Assembly: GCA_023129655.1 (NCBI GenBank)
Contig: JAGMBN010000042.1
Coordinates: forward strand, 1-9,763
Origin: a bacterium
GTDB taxonomy: Bacteria; JAHJDO01
DNA: 9,763 bases
Direction of reading: 5' to 3'
A model generated the notes under the pieces. The model searched no databases. It was not told where the DNA came from and worked only from the letters and a program-made list of their open reading frames with translations. Both the position numbers and the translations under genes were made by a program. This document shows, in pieces, positions 1 to 6,600 of this stretch. How positions within the stretch are numbered: the first letter of the stretch is position 1; every line of letters starts with the position of its first letter.

Positions 1-24
1 CAGGGGCAAGCCCTGCCCCTACAT
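1..24. repeat. GC-rich dispersed repeat, GGGGCAAGCCC family, cut by window edge
   Basis: This stretch reads CAGGGGCAAGCCCTGCCCC followed by TACAT on the plus strand. It matches 3453-3478 with a single substitution (CTGCCCC against CTACCCC). It therefore belongs to the same family as the hairpin at 3451-3521, and a second arm may lie outside the window. It sits inside an open reading frame on the minus strand and is translated as VGAGLAP. Confidence 0.75.
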
Positions 25-316
25 CGGTTTTTGCAAGGTTTAGGATCCTATACAGATATCCATAAAAATATTCCATAAAAACGAAATTCTTTTTACGGAT
101 ATTGATACCTTCAGGATATTGTATTTTATTGTCTATAACAGGTAGGCTACCTGTCTCAGCAATGACTTTGGTGTATATAAAATGCTGAGCGGATTCGTTA
201 GAAAAAGGGATAAAACCATAAGCCTCTGCTCTGTGGTCTAGTATCTGAAATCTTATAAATACAGAGATTAGATATATGAAGAATAAGGCAAAAAATATTA
301 CATATTTTCGAGACAT
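1..316 (-). CDS. Partial membrane protein, probably GT-C type glycosyltransferase (STT3/PMT-like), N-terminal 105 codons
   Basis: The reading frame opens with ATG at 316 and stays open to the left edge, so only the first 105 residues are seen. An in-frame stop lies 19 bases upstream (337-335), so ATG 316 is the first usable start; no Shine-Dalgarno is evident. Residues 5-22 form a hydrophobic signal anchor (VIFFALFFIYLISVF). The following exposed stretch, residues 39-70, contains SAQHF, IAETGSLP and IQYPEG. This resembles the first extracytoplasmic loop of GT-C membrane glycosyltransferases, which read roughly 'H, lipid-site loop, G-x-LP-x-x-D, YP-x-G'. Such enzymes transfer sugars from lipid carriers, and full members have many more membrane helices. 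The family call rests on motif resemblance only. The last seven residues (VGAGLAP, 99-105) are encoded by a dispersed repeat, so the gene may carry an in-frame repeat or be cut short just beyond the edge. Confidence 0.55.
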   Translation of the reverse strand, partial: MSRKYVIFFALFFIYLISVFIRFQILDHRAEAYGFIPFSNESAQHFIYTKVIAETGSLPVIDNKIQYPEGINIRKKNFVFMEYFYGYLYRILNLAKTDVGAGLAP

Positions 317-334
317 ATATTTAAAAATGCAAAA

Positions 335-435
335 TCAAAATATCTAAACTCTAAACAAATCTAAAATTCTAATTTCCAAAATCCTAAACATTGTTTTGAA
401 CATTTGCATTTTGATAATTTGATATTGTTTAGGAT
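335..435. repeat. AT-rich intergenic repeat-like sequence between rho and the left-edge gene
   Basis: This stretch is almost pure A and T with recurring words: TCTAAAC, TCCTAAAC, AAAATGC/GCATTTT, and TTTAGGATTT. The section 375-414 is an imperfect palindrome running from CAAAATCCTAAAC to GCATTTTG. It encodes nothing I can support, and has the look of a non-coding dispersed repeat rather than a decayed gene. Membership of a genome-wide family cannot be shown from one copy. Confidence 0.4.
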
Positions 436-484
436 TTCGTGCTTCGCCCCGAACCGAGATTCTCTGGTTCAGGGCTTCGTGCTT
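436..484. repeat. GC-rich hairpin flanked by TTCGTGCTT direct repeats, just after the rho stop
   Basis: Plus-strand arms GCCCCGAACC (446-455) and GGTTCAGGGC (466-475) pair over ten positions with one mismatch, which becomes a U-G wobble in the minus-strand transcript. The ten-base loop 456-465 (GAGATTCTCT) is itself nearly palindromic. The hairpin is bracketed by exact direct copies of TTCGTGCTT at 436-444 and 476-484. It lies 5 bases beyond the rho stop codon. There is no U-tract after the stem on the transcript side (it continues GAAGCACGAAATCC), so it is not a standard intrinsic terminator. It could still slow polymerase or protect the 3' end. Its compact, bordered form suggests a mobile or dispersed palindromic element. 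Confidence 0.55.
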
Positions 485-489
485 AGAAT

Positions 490-1758
490 TTAGACCTCCA
501 CCTGATTCATGGTTTCCATAAACTTTCTATTTGTTTTGGTCTTTCTTAATTTCTCTATCAAGAATTCCATTCTTTTTGTTACATCCATTGAGATCAACAC
601 CTTGCGCAATAACCAAATTTTGCGCAGGTCTTTTTGATCTATTAACAGATCTTCTTTTCTGGTTCCTGAACGTTCAATATCAATAGCAGGAAAAACCCTC
701 TTGTCCACAAGCCGACGGTCAAGATGGATTTCCATATTGCCTGTTGCCTTAAATTCCTCAAAGATCACATCATCCATCCTGCTGCCTGTATCAATCAGCG
801 CTGTTGCTACTATCGAAAGGCTTCCTTCTTCTTCTATCTTTCTGGCAGCGGCAAAAAATCGCTTTGGCTTATGAAGAGCGTTGGAATCTACACCTCCTGA
901 AAGAATTTTCCCACTGTGTGGCACCAGCACATTATAAGCTCTGGCAAGTCTTGTAATACTGTCAAGCAATATAATTACATCTTTTTTGGACTCAACTAAT
1001 CTTTTTGCTTTTTCAATTACCATTTCAGCAACCTGCACATGACGTTCCGGAGGTTCATCAAAAGTAGAACTTATTACTTCTCCATTAACAGAACGCTCCA
1101 TGTCTGTAACCTCTTCAGGCCGTTCATCTATTAACAATACTATTAAAGTCACTTCAGGATGATTCCTTGAGATACTATTCGCTATTTTCTTAAGAAGTAC
1201 AGTCTTCCCTGCTCTTGGAGGAGATACTATTAATCCTCTTTGTCCCTTTCCTATAGGAACCAGAAGATCCATTACTCGCATAGATATTTCATCAGGATCT
1301 GTCTCAAGTACAATCCTTGGTTGTGGAAAAATTGGCGTAAGACGATCAAATTTAATCTGTCTTCTCGCAATCTCCGGATCTTCAAAATTTACTTTTTCTA
1401 TTTTAAGTAAGGCAAAATATTTTTCGCCTTCCTTTGGCGACCTGATCTCTCCTAGAACCACATCGCCTGTACGAAGGCTAAAACGGCGTATTTGCGATGG
1501 AGAGATATAAATATCATCAGGACATGGAAGATAGTTGTAGTCTGAGGACCGCAAGAATCCAAATCCTTCATTTAATACCTCAAGAACCCCCTCTCCATAA
1601 ATATGTCCATCTCTTTTTGCATGTTCTCTAATAATTTTTAAAACCAGTTCCTGTTTAGGGAGGCTACTGTTATCTTTAATTTTAAGTTCTTCGGCTATTC
1701 CATGAATTTTATCAATATCCATCTTTTTAAGTTCTATAACATTCAAACGTTTATTCAT
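490..1758 (-). CDS. rho: Transcription termination factor Rho
   Basis: Rho is the hexameric RNA helicase that ends transcription by translocating along untranslated RNA with ATP. Numbered from ATG 1758 (422 residues, close to the 419 of E. coli Rho), residues 5-45 form the Rho_N helical domain. Residues 52-125 form the cold-shock-like primary RNA site with RNP1 GFGFLR (65-70). The Walker A motif SPPRAGKT is at 179-186 and Walker B ends at D266. The Q-loop GGVDSNALHKP is at 288-298 and the R-loop region DTGSRMDDVIFEEF at 323-336. The arginine of ERSGTR (363) matches the arginine finger position of E. coli Rho. No key residue is missing and there is no lineage-specific insertion. An ATG at 1776 is in frame, but AAGGAG at 1772-1767 lies 8 bases ahead of ATG 1758 and overlaps the longer form, so 1758 is chosen. 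That ATG overlaps the coaE stop as ATGA, which implies co-transcription and translational coupling. No separate leader or promoter is visible. Confidence 0.97.
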   Translation of the reverse strand: MNKRLNVIELKKMDIDKIHGIAEELKIKDNSSLPKQELVLKIIREHAKRDGHIYGEGVLEVLNEGFGFLRSSDYNYLPCPDDIYISPSQIRRFSLRTGDVVLGEIRSPKEGEKYFALLKIEKVNFEDPEIARRQIKFDRLTPIFPQPRIVLETDPDEISMRVMDLLVPIGKGQRGLIVSPPRAGKTVLLKKIANSISRNHPEVTLIVLLIDERPEEVTDMERSVNGEVISSTFDEPPERHVQVAEMVIEKAKRLVESKKDVIILLDSITRLARAYNVLVPHSGKILSGGVDSNALHKPKRFFAAARKIEEEGSLSIVATALIDTGSRMDDVIFEEFKATGNMEIHLDRRLVDKRVFPAIDIERSGTRKEDLLIDQKDLRKIWLLRKVLISMDVTKRMEFLIEKLRKTKTNRKFMETMNQVEV

Positions 1759-2354
1759 ATGCATAACTCCTTCCATATTTTTTTGACTTGTCTTTCTGTT
1801 TCTTTTAATCCGTTATTGTTATCAATTACAAAATCGGCAAATTTCTCCTTTTCTTTTATTGACAGCTGCGCATTTATTCTTCTGCAGGCTTCTTCTTTGG
1901 TTAAAGATGATCTTGCTATCTGATTCTCCATACTTACAGAAACGACTATTAACTTATCAACAAGCGAGATAGCTTCTGCTTCTACAATAAGAGGAGCGTT
2001 AACAATAATTATGTTTCCCTCGTCATTGCGAGGCGTAGCCGAAGCAATCTCTTCCTTTATGATCCTGATAATTTCCGGGTGCGTTATACGATTAAGACTC
2101 TCAAGCTTCTTTCTATCCTTAAAAACAATATCTGCTAACCTTTTTTTATCAATCCCTCCAGAGTTATTAAGAATATCCTTTCCAAAGAAGCCAACTATTT
2201 TTGTGGAAATATTATCTCCACTAATCTCAGCATTTATTAAGTCATTTGCAATTTTGTCCGCATCTATTATCTCTGCGCCAAGCTTCTTAAACATTACAGC
2301 TACTGTATCTTTCCCAGAAGCAATACCGCCGGTTAGACCAACTATTATTGACAT
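1755..2354 (-). CDS. coaE: Dephospho-CoA kinase with a translated repeat insert
   Basis: CoaE phosphorylates the 3' hydroxyl of dephospho-CoA with ATP, the last step of coenzyme A synthesis, in the cytosol. The protein has 199 residues, a usual length. The P-loop GLTGGIASGKD is at residues 6-16, the DAD motif at 31-33, the THPEI segment at 91-95 and the core APLIVEA at 120-126. FADFVIDNN at 172-180 corresponds to the C-terminal 'ADFVIDN' of the family. In the P-loop, position 16 is Asp where most family members have Ser or Thr; Thr17 follows directly. Residues 102-113 are encoded by one arm of a dispersed palindromic repeat (2021-2051), in the loop before the central strand. ATG 2354 gives the expected N-terminus, though no Shine-Dalgarno precedes it in the AT-rich leader. 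The stop overlaps the rho start (ATGA). The upstream neighbour is an exonuclease, and a polA-coaE neighbourhood is common in bacteria. Confidence 0.95.
   Translation of the reverse strand: MSIIVGLTGGIASGKDTVAVMFKKLGAEIIDADKIANDLINAEISGDNISTKIVGFFGKDILNNSGGIDKKRLADIVFKDRKKLESLNRITHPEIIRIIKEEIASATPRNDEGNIIIVNAPLIVEAEAISLVDKLIVVSVSMENQIARSSLTKEEACRRINAQLSIKEKEKFADFVIDNNNGLKETERQVKKIWKELCI
1767..1772 (-). promoter_or_regulatory. Shine-Dalgarno AAGGAG that sets the rho start
   Basis: AAGGAG lies inside the last codons of coaE, with 8 bases to ATG 1758, a standard spacing. The in-frame ATG at 1776 lies upstream of this motif and would make it part of the coding sequence. The ATG at 1764 would leave a spacing of only 2 bases. 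The motif therefore favours 1758 and a 422-residue Rho. Confidence 0.8.
2021..2051. repeat. One arm of the CGTCATTGCGA repeat, in frame inside coaE
   Basis: The plus strand reads CGTCATTGCGAGGCG, TAGCC, then GAAGCAATCTC. It shares both ends, GTCATTGCGA and GAAGCAATCTC, with the intergenic copy at 2435-2462 and differs in the middle. On the minus strand it is read in the coaE frame as EIASATPRNDE (residues 102-112), without stop or frameshift. Translated repeats of this kind are known in Rickettsia as palindromic elements inside genes. That comparison is about mechanism and does not imply a shared origin. Confidence 0.8.
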
Positions 2355-2357
2355 AAT

Positions 2358-2416
2358 TTCTAATTATTAATTTTAAATTTTCAATGAATTTCTAATTTCA
2401 AAATTGCTTAATTATT
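2358..2416. repeat. AT-rich repeat, left arm of a composite repeat cluster
   Basis: This AT-only stretch upstream of coaE contains TTTCTAATTATTAATTTT and AATTTCTAATTTC on the plus strand. The same words occur on the minus strand at 2508-2573 and 3574-3636, so this copy is in the opposite orientation. It fills the coaE leader, and no promoter can be told apart from the background of A and T. Confidence 0.45.
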
Positions 2417-2433
2417 TTTCTCAATCTCTATTC

Positions 2434-2498
2434 TGTCATTGCGAACGAAGTGAAGCAATCTCAGAGATTGCCACGTCGCTACGCTCCTCGCAATGACT
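2434..2498. repeat. CGTCATTGCGA palindromic dispersed repeat, intergenic copy
   Basis: The outer arms TGTCATTGCGA (2434-2444) and TCGCAATGAC (2488-2497) are inverted copies. The inner arms GCAATCTC (2455-2462) and GAGATTGC (2464-2471) are inverted copies around a single base. The middle parts of the two arms differ in length and sequence. The whole can fold into a long interrupted hairpin. A related single arm lies in coaE at 2021-2051. I know this element type as a widespread short palindromic repeat in several unrelated bacterial groups. It lies between the exonuclease gene and coaE and has no U-tract that would make it a terminator. Confidence 0.85.
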
Positions 2499-2507
2499 GG
2501 AAGCTAC

Positions 2508-2573
2508 AATCAAAAATTAAAGCATTAATAATTAATAATTGCTTAGAAATTTAAAATTAGAAATTAGAAATTT
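2508..2573 (-). repeat. AT-rich repeat directly after the exonuclease stop
   Basis: On the minus strand this begins 12 bases after the stop codon at 2586. It contains CAATTATTAATT, then ATTAATG, then CTTTAATTTTT (2541-2512). The same string without the seven-base ATTAATG occurs at 3602-3579 after the secretin gene, so the two are copies of one element. It is followed by the palindrome at 2434-2498 and by an inverted AT-rich copy at 2358-2416. Confidence 0.6.
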
Positions 2574-2585
2574 CCCTTACTATTT

Positions 2586-3437
2586 TTACGTCAAAATCAG
2601 CTTATTGAAATTTAATTCCGCAAAGAGCATATTAACTTGTTTCTTATTAAAATCCCCTATTTCGCAATCCTCCCAGCATATTTTGATAGGAACATCTGCT
2701 TTCAGACAAACCAATCTTTTACTTAATTCTGCCTGCTGAGAGAATTGATTCAAATTTTTCCTAATCTTTTCGCTTGGTATTTTATCTATATTTTTCAAAA
2801 CTCCCTTTAGGTCACCGAACTGTTTAACCAGTTTTGATGCTGTTTTTTCTCCAATCCCCGGAACTCCGGGAATATTATCAGAGCTGTCCCCTCCAAGAGC
2901 TGCAATGTCAACAAGTTTTGCAGGCTCAACACCATATTTTTCACGAACTCTGTTTTTATCAAAAACAGCGTCTTTCTTGGAAGAACGTATTACTCGGATA
3001 TTGTCAGTTACAATCTGCAGAAGATCTTTATCAGGGCTCATAACAAATACATCAAATCCCTTTTCTTCTCCCTCTTTGGCAATGGTAGCAAGAATATCAT
3101 CTGCTTCATATCCTCCCAGTTCAAAGATAGGGATATTAAAAGCGCGGATAACCTCCTTGAGTATTGGAAACTGGATAATCAGTTCATCCGGCGTTTTAGA
3201 ACGATTCGCTTTATAAGAAGCAAATTCTTTATGTCTGAAAGTAGGCTCCGGCAGATCAAAAACTATCCCAATATAATCCGGTTTCTTCATACGCAATATT
3301 TTTATGAGCGAAACAGTAAATCCATATACAGCATTTGTGGGCAGCCCTTCCTTCGTCTCTAAATCCTTTATAGCGTAAAAAGACCTGTAAGCATACGAAT
3401 TACCGTCTATAAGATATAATGATTTTTTTTGACTCAT
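2586..3437 (-). CDS. Stand-alone 5'-3' exonuclease (DNA polymerase I N-terminal domain family)
   Basis: This family of flap and 5' exonucleases removes RNA primers and flaps during lagging-strand synthesis and repair. The 283 residues span the whole N-terminal exonuclease domain of DNA polymerase I and end where that domain normally ends. Metal-binding acids are all present: D11 (LIDG), D61 (VFDLPEPTFRH), E111, D113 and D114 (GYEADD), D136 and D138 (SPDKD), D184 and D187 (GGDSSDN). The helix-three-turn-helix GVPGIGEKTA is at 191-200. SYKANR at 74-79 matches the conserved arch region. No polymerase domain follows: three more in-frame stops come within 15 bases, then repeats. It may be a natural stand-alone enzyme like YpcP of Bacillus, or a polA that lost its polymerase half. 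ATG 3437 gives the standard family N-terminus. No Shine-Dalgarno is visible, and a repeat ends 14 bases upstream. Confidence 0.93.
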   Translation of the reverse strand: MSQKKSLYLIDGNSYAYRSFYAIKDLETKEGLPTNAVYGFTVSLIKILRMKKPDYIGIVFDLPEPTFRHKEFASYKANRSKTPDELIIQFPILKEVIRAFNIPIFELGGYEADDILATIAKEGEEKGFDVFVMSPDKDLLQIVTDNIRVIRSSKKDAVFDKNRVREKYGVEPAKLVDIAALGGDSSDNIPGVPGIGEKTASKLVKQFGDLKGVLKNIDKIPSEKIRKNLNQFSQQAELSKRLVCLKADVPIKICWEDCEIGDFNKKQVNMLFAELNFNKLILT

Positions 3438-3442
3438 TAGCT

Positions 3443-3451
3443 AGTATATCA
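3443..3451 (-). promoter_or_regulatory. Possible extended -10 promoter for the exonuclease gene, giving a leaderless transcript
   Basis: TGATATACT on the minus strand fits an extended -10 (TGn followed by TATACT, 5 of 6 against TATAAT). No -35 matches at 16-18 bases upstream, where the sequence is repeat arm (GGTAGG). Initiation 6-7 bases downstream would fall on or next to ATG 3437, which agrees with the lack of a Shine-Dalgarno. Chance matches are common in AT-rich DNA, so this is tentative. Confidence 0.35.
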
Positions 3452-3521
3452 GGGCAGGGGCAAGCCCTACCCCTACAATGTGGAAATCGGGAAATGTAGA
3501 GGCGAGGCTTGCCCCTGCCCG
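3451..3521. repeat. Inverted pair of GC-rich GGGGCAAGCCC repeats forming a long hairpin
   Basis: The left arm (3451-3478) begins AGGGCAGGGGCAAGCC. The right arm (3493-3520) ends GGCTTGCCCCTGCCC, so the outer 15 bases pair perfectly. The inner parts (CTACCCCTACA against CGAGGCGTAGA in reverse order) pair with a few mismatches. The loop is about 14 bases. It stands out from the surrounding AT-rich DNA. A third copy of one arm is at 1-24. It ends 14 bases ahead of the exonuclease start codon. No U-tract follows the stem, so standard intrinsic termination after the secretin gene is not supported. Confidence 0.85.
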
Positions 3522-3573
3522 TTCCCAGATTAAATTTTTAGACATTTGGATTTTGTTATTTAACATTTAGTTA

Positions 3574-3636
3574 CAATAAAAAAATTAAAGAATTAATAAT
3601 TGACTGAAAATTAGAAATTAAGAATTAAAAATTTTC
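3574..3636 (-). repeat. AT-rich repeat directly after the secretin stop
   Basis: On the minus strand it starts one base after the secretin stop and reads AAAATTTTTAATTC, CTTAATTTC and TAATTTTC, then CAATTATTAATTC and TTTAATTTTT. It matches the element after the exonuclease gene (2508-2573) apart from a seven-base gap and scattered changes. There is no coding content. Confidence 0.6.
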
Positions 3637-3637
3637 T

Positions 3638-6600
3638 TTATAGTCTGTCTTGCGACGCAGTCCGCGCATTCCCACTGGCATCCAATATATTCACTGTTAT
3701 AAATATCAAAAGCTTCTTTTTGTCCTTGCTCTTTACCTTGGTTTGAAACAATTTACCAAGCAGAGGAATATCTGAAAGAAAAGGCACCTTATATACAGTT
3801 TTTCCAGCTGTGTCTTCCATAAACCCACCAAGAACAACTGTATCGCCGTCATGAATAGTTACGTATGTCTCTATATCCTTGCTGTAAAAATCAGGTCTAG
3901 CAATAGTGGTACTCGTTGTTCCCACTGTAGAAATTGTATAGTTAGTCCAATCGTCAACATTACTGATCACAGGCTGTAGAAATAATGTAACACAATTCGT
4001 GGCTTCATTTACCTGCGGAGTAACATTTAATATCATGCCAACGTCCTTCTCCGTGAATGTATAATCGTAATTTGTAGTAGTTACTCCACCCGTAGATGTT
4101 GTACTACTGCTTGATACAGTATCCACATAATTTATTGTAGTAATAAACTTGACGATTCCAGGCTTATTATTAAGAACTGTCAGTTTTGGAGCTGAAAGAG
4201 TATTGGTATCTGTTCTACTTTGGATTGCTCTCAGATAATTTGTGAACTGTATTTCATTTAAGACAGCTGCATATGTAAAAGCGGCGCCAGTAGACGCGAG
4301 CCCTGTAATACCTGAAACGAGCGATCCTGTGATGGTATGTGTTTCATGCGATCCACCAGTCGTATATTGCTCATCTTCTGTAATAGCACCTGCTGCATTT
4401 TTTACCTCTGTTGAGCCATGCTTTCCACCCAGCTCCGAGTATTTTGAGATACCTGTAAATCCTATACCTATCTCTTCTCCTTCTGTTAATCTCACATACA
4501 CATATCTTGCTTCTATGGAGACCTGAACGGGCGTTCTGAGCTCAGCTAATATCTTCTCTGTTTTGTCCAGATTCTCAGGGGTATTTTTAACAAAAAGCTT
4601 ATTGAGCTCGCTCTGCACAGTGATACTGGCTCCTGTCGGCTGAGGAACCAGTGTCTCTAAAAGCTCTTTTACACTTTCGCCGCTCACTTGTGCAGTATCT
4701 TCACTGTCTCCTGCCGCGCCTAATCCGGTTGCTTGATCCTCAGCCGTAGTCTTGAAACCTGACTCTTCTAAACGTTTTATATTCATTGAAGATCCATACT
4801 CCAAGGAGTAAACTCTTGTTTCCAGGTCCTCAAGAGGCTGAGTCAGAATCCTGTTCTTAGTAGACACCCATATGTACTCCTTTGCAAACTTATAATCCAA
4901 GCCTTTAGGCCTTAGTATTGCTTCAAGCACACTTAAGAGAGTCATATTCTGCAGGAAGCATGTTACCTTTGTATTTACAGGGCCTGCTGCTACCGCAGGC
5001 GCCGTCTCCCCACCCCAGCCTTCAGCGCCTTCTGCTGCAGGAGCCGCTGGAGCCACCGCTCCGCCAGAGAATATCGCTTCATCAACTACAATATTAATGC
5101 CTGTTTGCTTTATTAAGAAAAGCACTACATCTCTCAAATCCGTGCCCGTGTACTTTACAAGCGGCACTTTAATACTGGATGCTCTATTTCTTAATTCTCT
5201 AGCTGCGTCTGCTTTTTCTTTCTCGCGTTCTAATTCCTTTAACCTTTTTGCTTCTGCCGGTGGCAATTGCGCTTTAGTAACCTCTAACATCCATTCATCA
5301 GAAATAGTCCGAAGTTTCTTTCTGCTGAGCTTTTCTTCCTTAACGGTCTTCTCTGTCCTGACCTTTGATATTAGAAACTCTATCCTTCTGCGAATGTTTT
5401 CGTCTAAAACATCAGGAAGAACTCCTTCAAGTATTTTAATTGCTTCATCATACTCTCCCACGTCTGCTTCTATCTTAGCGTCTGTAATTTTATCCTGTAT
5501 ATCCTTTTTTCTTAGTCTCTCTTTTCTGGCTATTTCTTTTTTTGCAACCTTTGCCTGCCGAGCAGACTTTCTTTCATTCTGCTCTTTAAGCAACTCCTCT
5601 GAAGCCTCTAAGTATTCCTTTGCCTCTTCATGCGCAGAATCAAGGGCAAGAACCGCCTTAAATTCTCCTATTGCAGCAAAATATTCGTCATCACGGTATA
5701 GCTTTTTGCCACTCCTGTAATGTGTTTCTATCTTATTCTCTAACTCCTCTTTTTCTTTCTGTCTGCGCTCTTCTATCTTCTTTTTCTGAAGCGCCATCAA
5801 ACCTGCCTCTTTTTTTGTGTCTTCTTCCGCTTTTTGTTTTGCAAGTTTTGACGTCTTCTCTGCTGCCTCTTGTTCCGAGATGCCAATTTTTCCTCTCGCT
5901 CTTTCTGCCATCTTTAAGGCTTTTTTGTTCCGAGGATCAATATTGAGAACCTTTTGGTATACAGTAAGAGCCTGTTTGTAATCTTTATCCTTATATAATT
6001 GCCTGGCATTTTTCAGCAACCCGGCTATTTTCTCCTCTTTGGCTTTTTCTTTGAGTTTAATATCTTTCTCTGCCTGCTTCTGCGCTTCTAAACGCGCCTG
6101 CTCAGCAAGTCTTCCTTTATTGGCTAATTCCTTTTCTCTGGCAATTTGAATGCTCTCTTCCGATTTTATAACCAGTTTTTTTGCGGATTTATTATCTGAA
6201 TCCATTTTGAGAATTTCCATACATTGCGCTATTGCCGCATCATACTTTTCATCTGAATACAGACCCTTTGCAACGTCAAACAATTCATCCAACTTCTCCT
6301 GCTTTTGCTCCTCAGCTTGCTCTTTCGCCAGTTCCTCTTTCTTGCGCTGTTCCTCCAATCCTTTTTTCCTTTTCTTCTGCATGCAAGCCTGCGCCTTCTT
6401 AAGGAGACGATGAGCGCCTGAATTATACTGATCAATCTCGCGCACTTTCTGACACTCAATAATTGCTCTTTCGTAGTCTCCTCTCTTATAATACTGCCTG
6501 GCTGATTTATAATATTCCTTTACTTTTTTCTGGTCGCTCTTTGACAAAGCCGTACCAGCATAAGCAACCTGACTAGAAACTACCGAAAATATTTGAGGAC

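Noticed and set aside
2011..2370. A 119-residue plus-strand open frame opposite coaE
   Set aside because: It is the complement of a clearly identified kinase gene and gives a composition-biased product without domain features.
2355..2434. A promoter for coaE in the AT-rich leader
   Set aside because: Several TTGA and TA-rich words occur, but none pairs a good -35 with a good -10 at 16-18 bases, and matches are expected by chance in such DNA.
3451..3521. The GC-rich hairpin as an intrinsic terminator for the secretin operon
   Set aside because: The stem is strong but no run of U follows on the minus-strand transcript (it continues into GATATACTAGC), and the element recurs at 1-24 as a dispersed repeat.
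2358..3636. The repeat clusters as a CRISPR array
   Set aside because: Copies are few, lie in different orientations, differ in sequence and have no regular spacers or cas genes nearby.
5097..5720. A 207-residue plus-strand open frame opposite the secretin gene
   Set aside because: It is Ser/Leu/Phe-rich as expected from the antisense of a Lys/Glu-rich coiled-coil region, resembles no family, and lacks a convincing ribosome site.
6229..6459. A 76-residue minus-strand frame inside the secretin gene
   Set aside because: It overlaps the real TPR-coding frame fully and its Arg/Lys-rich product is a frame-shifted reading of the same low-complexity DNA.
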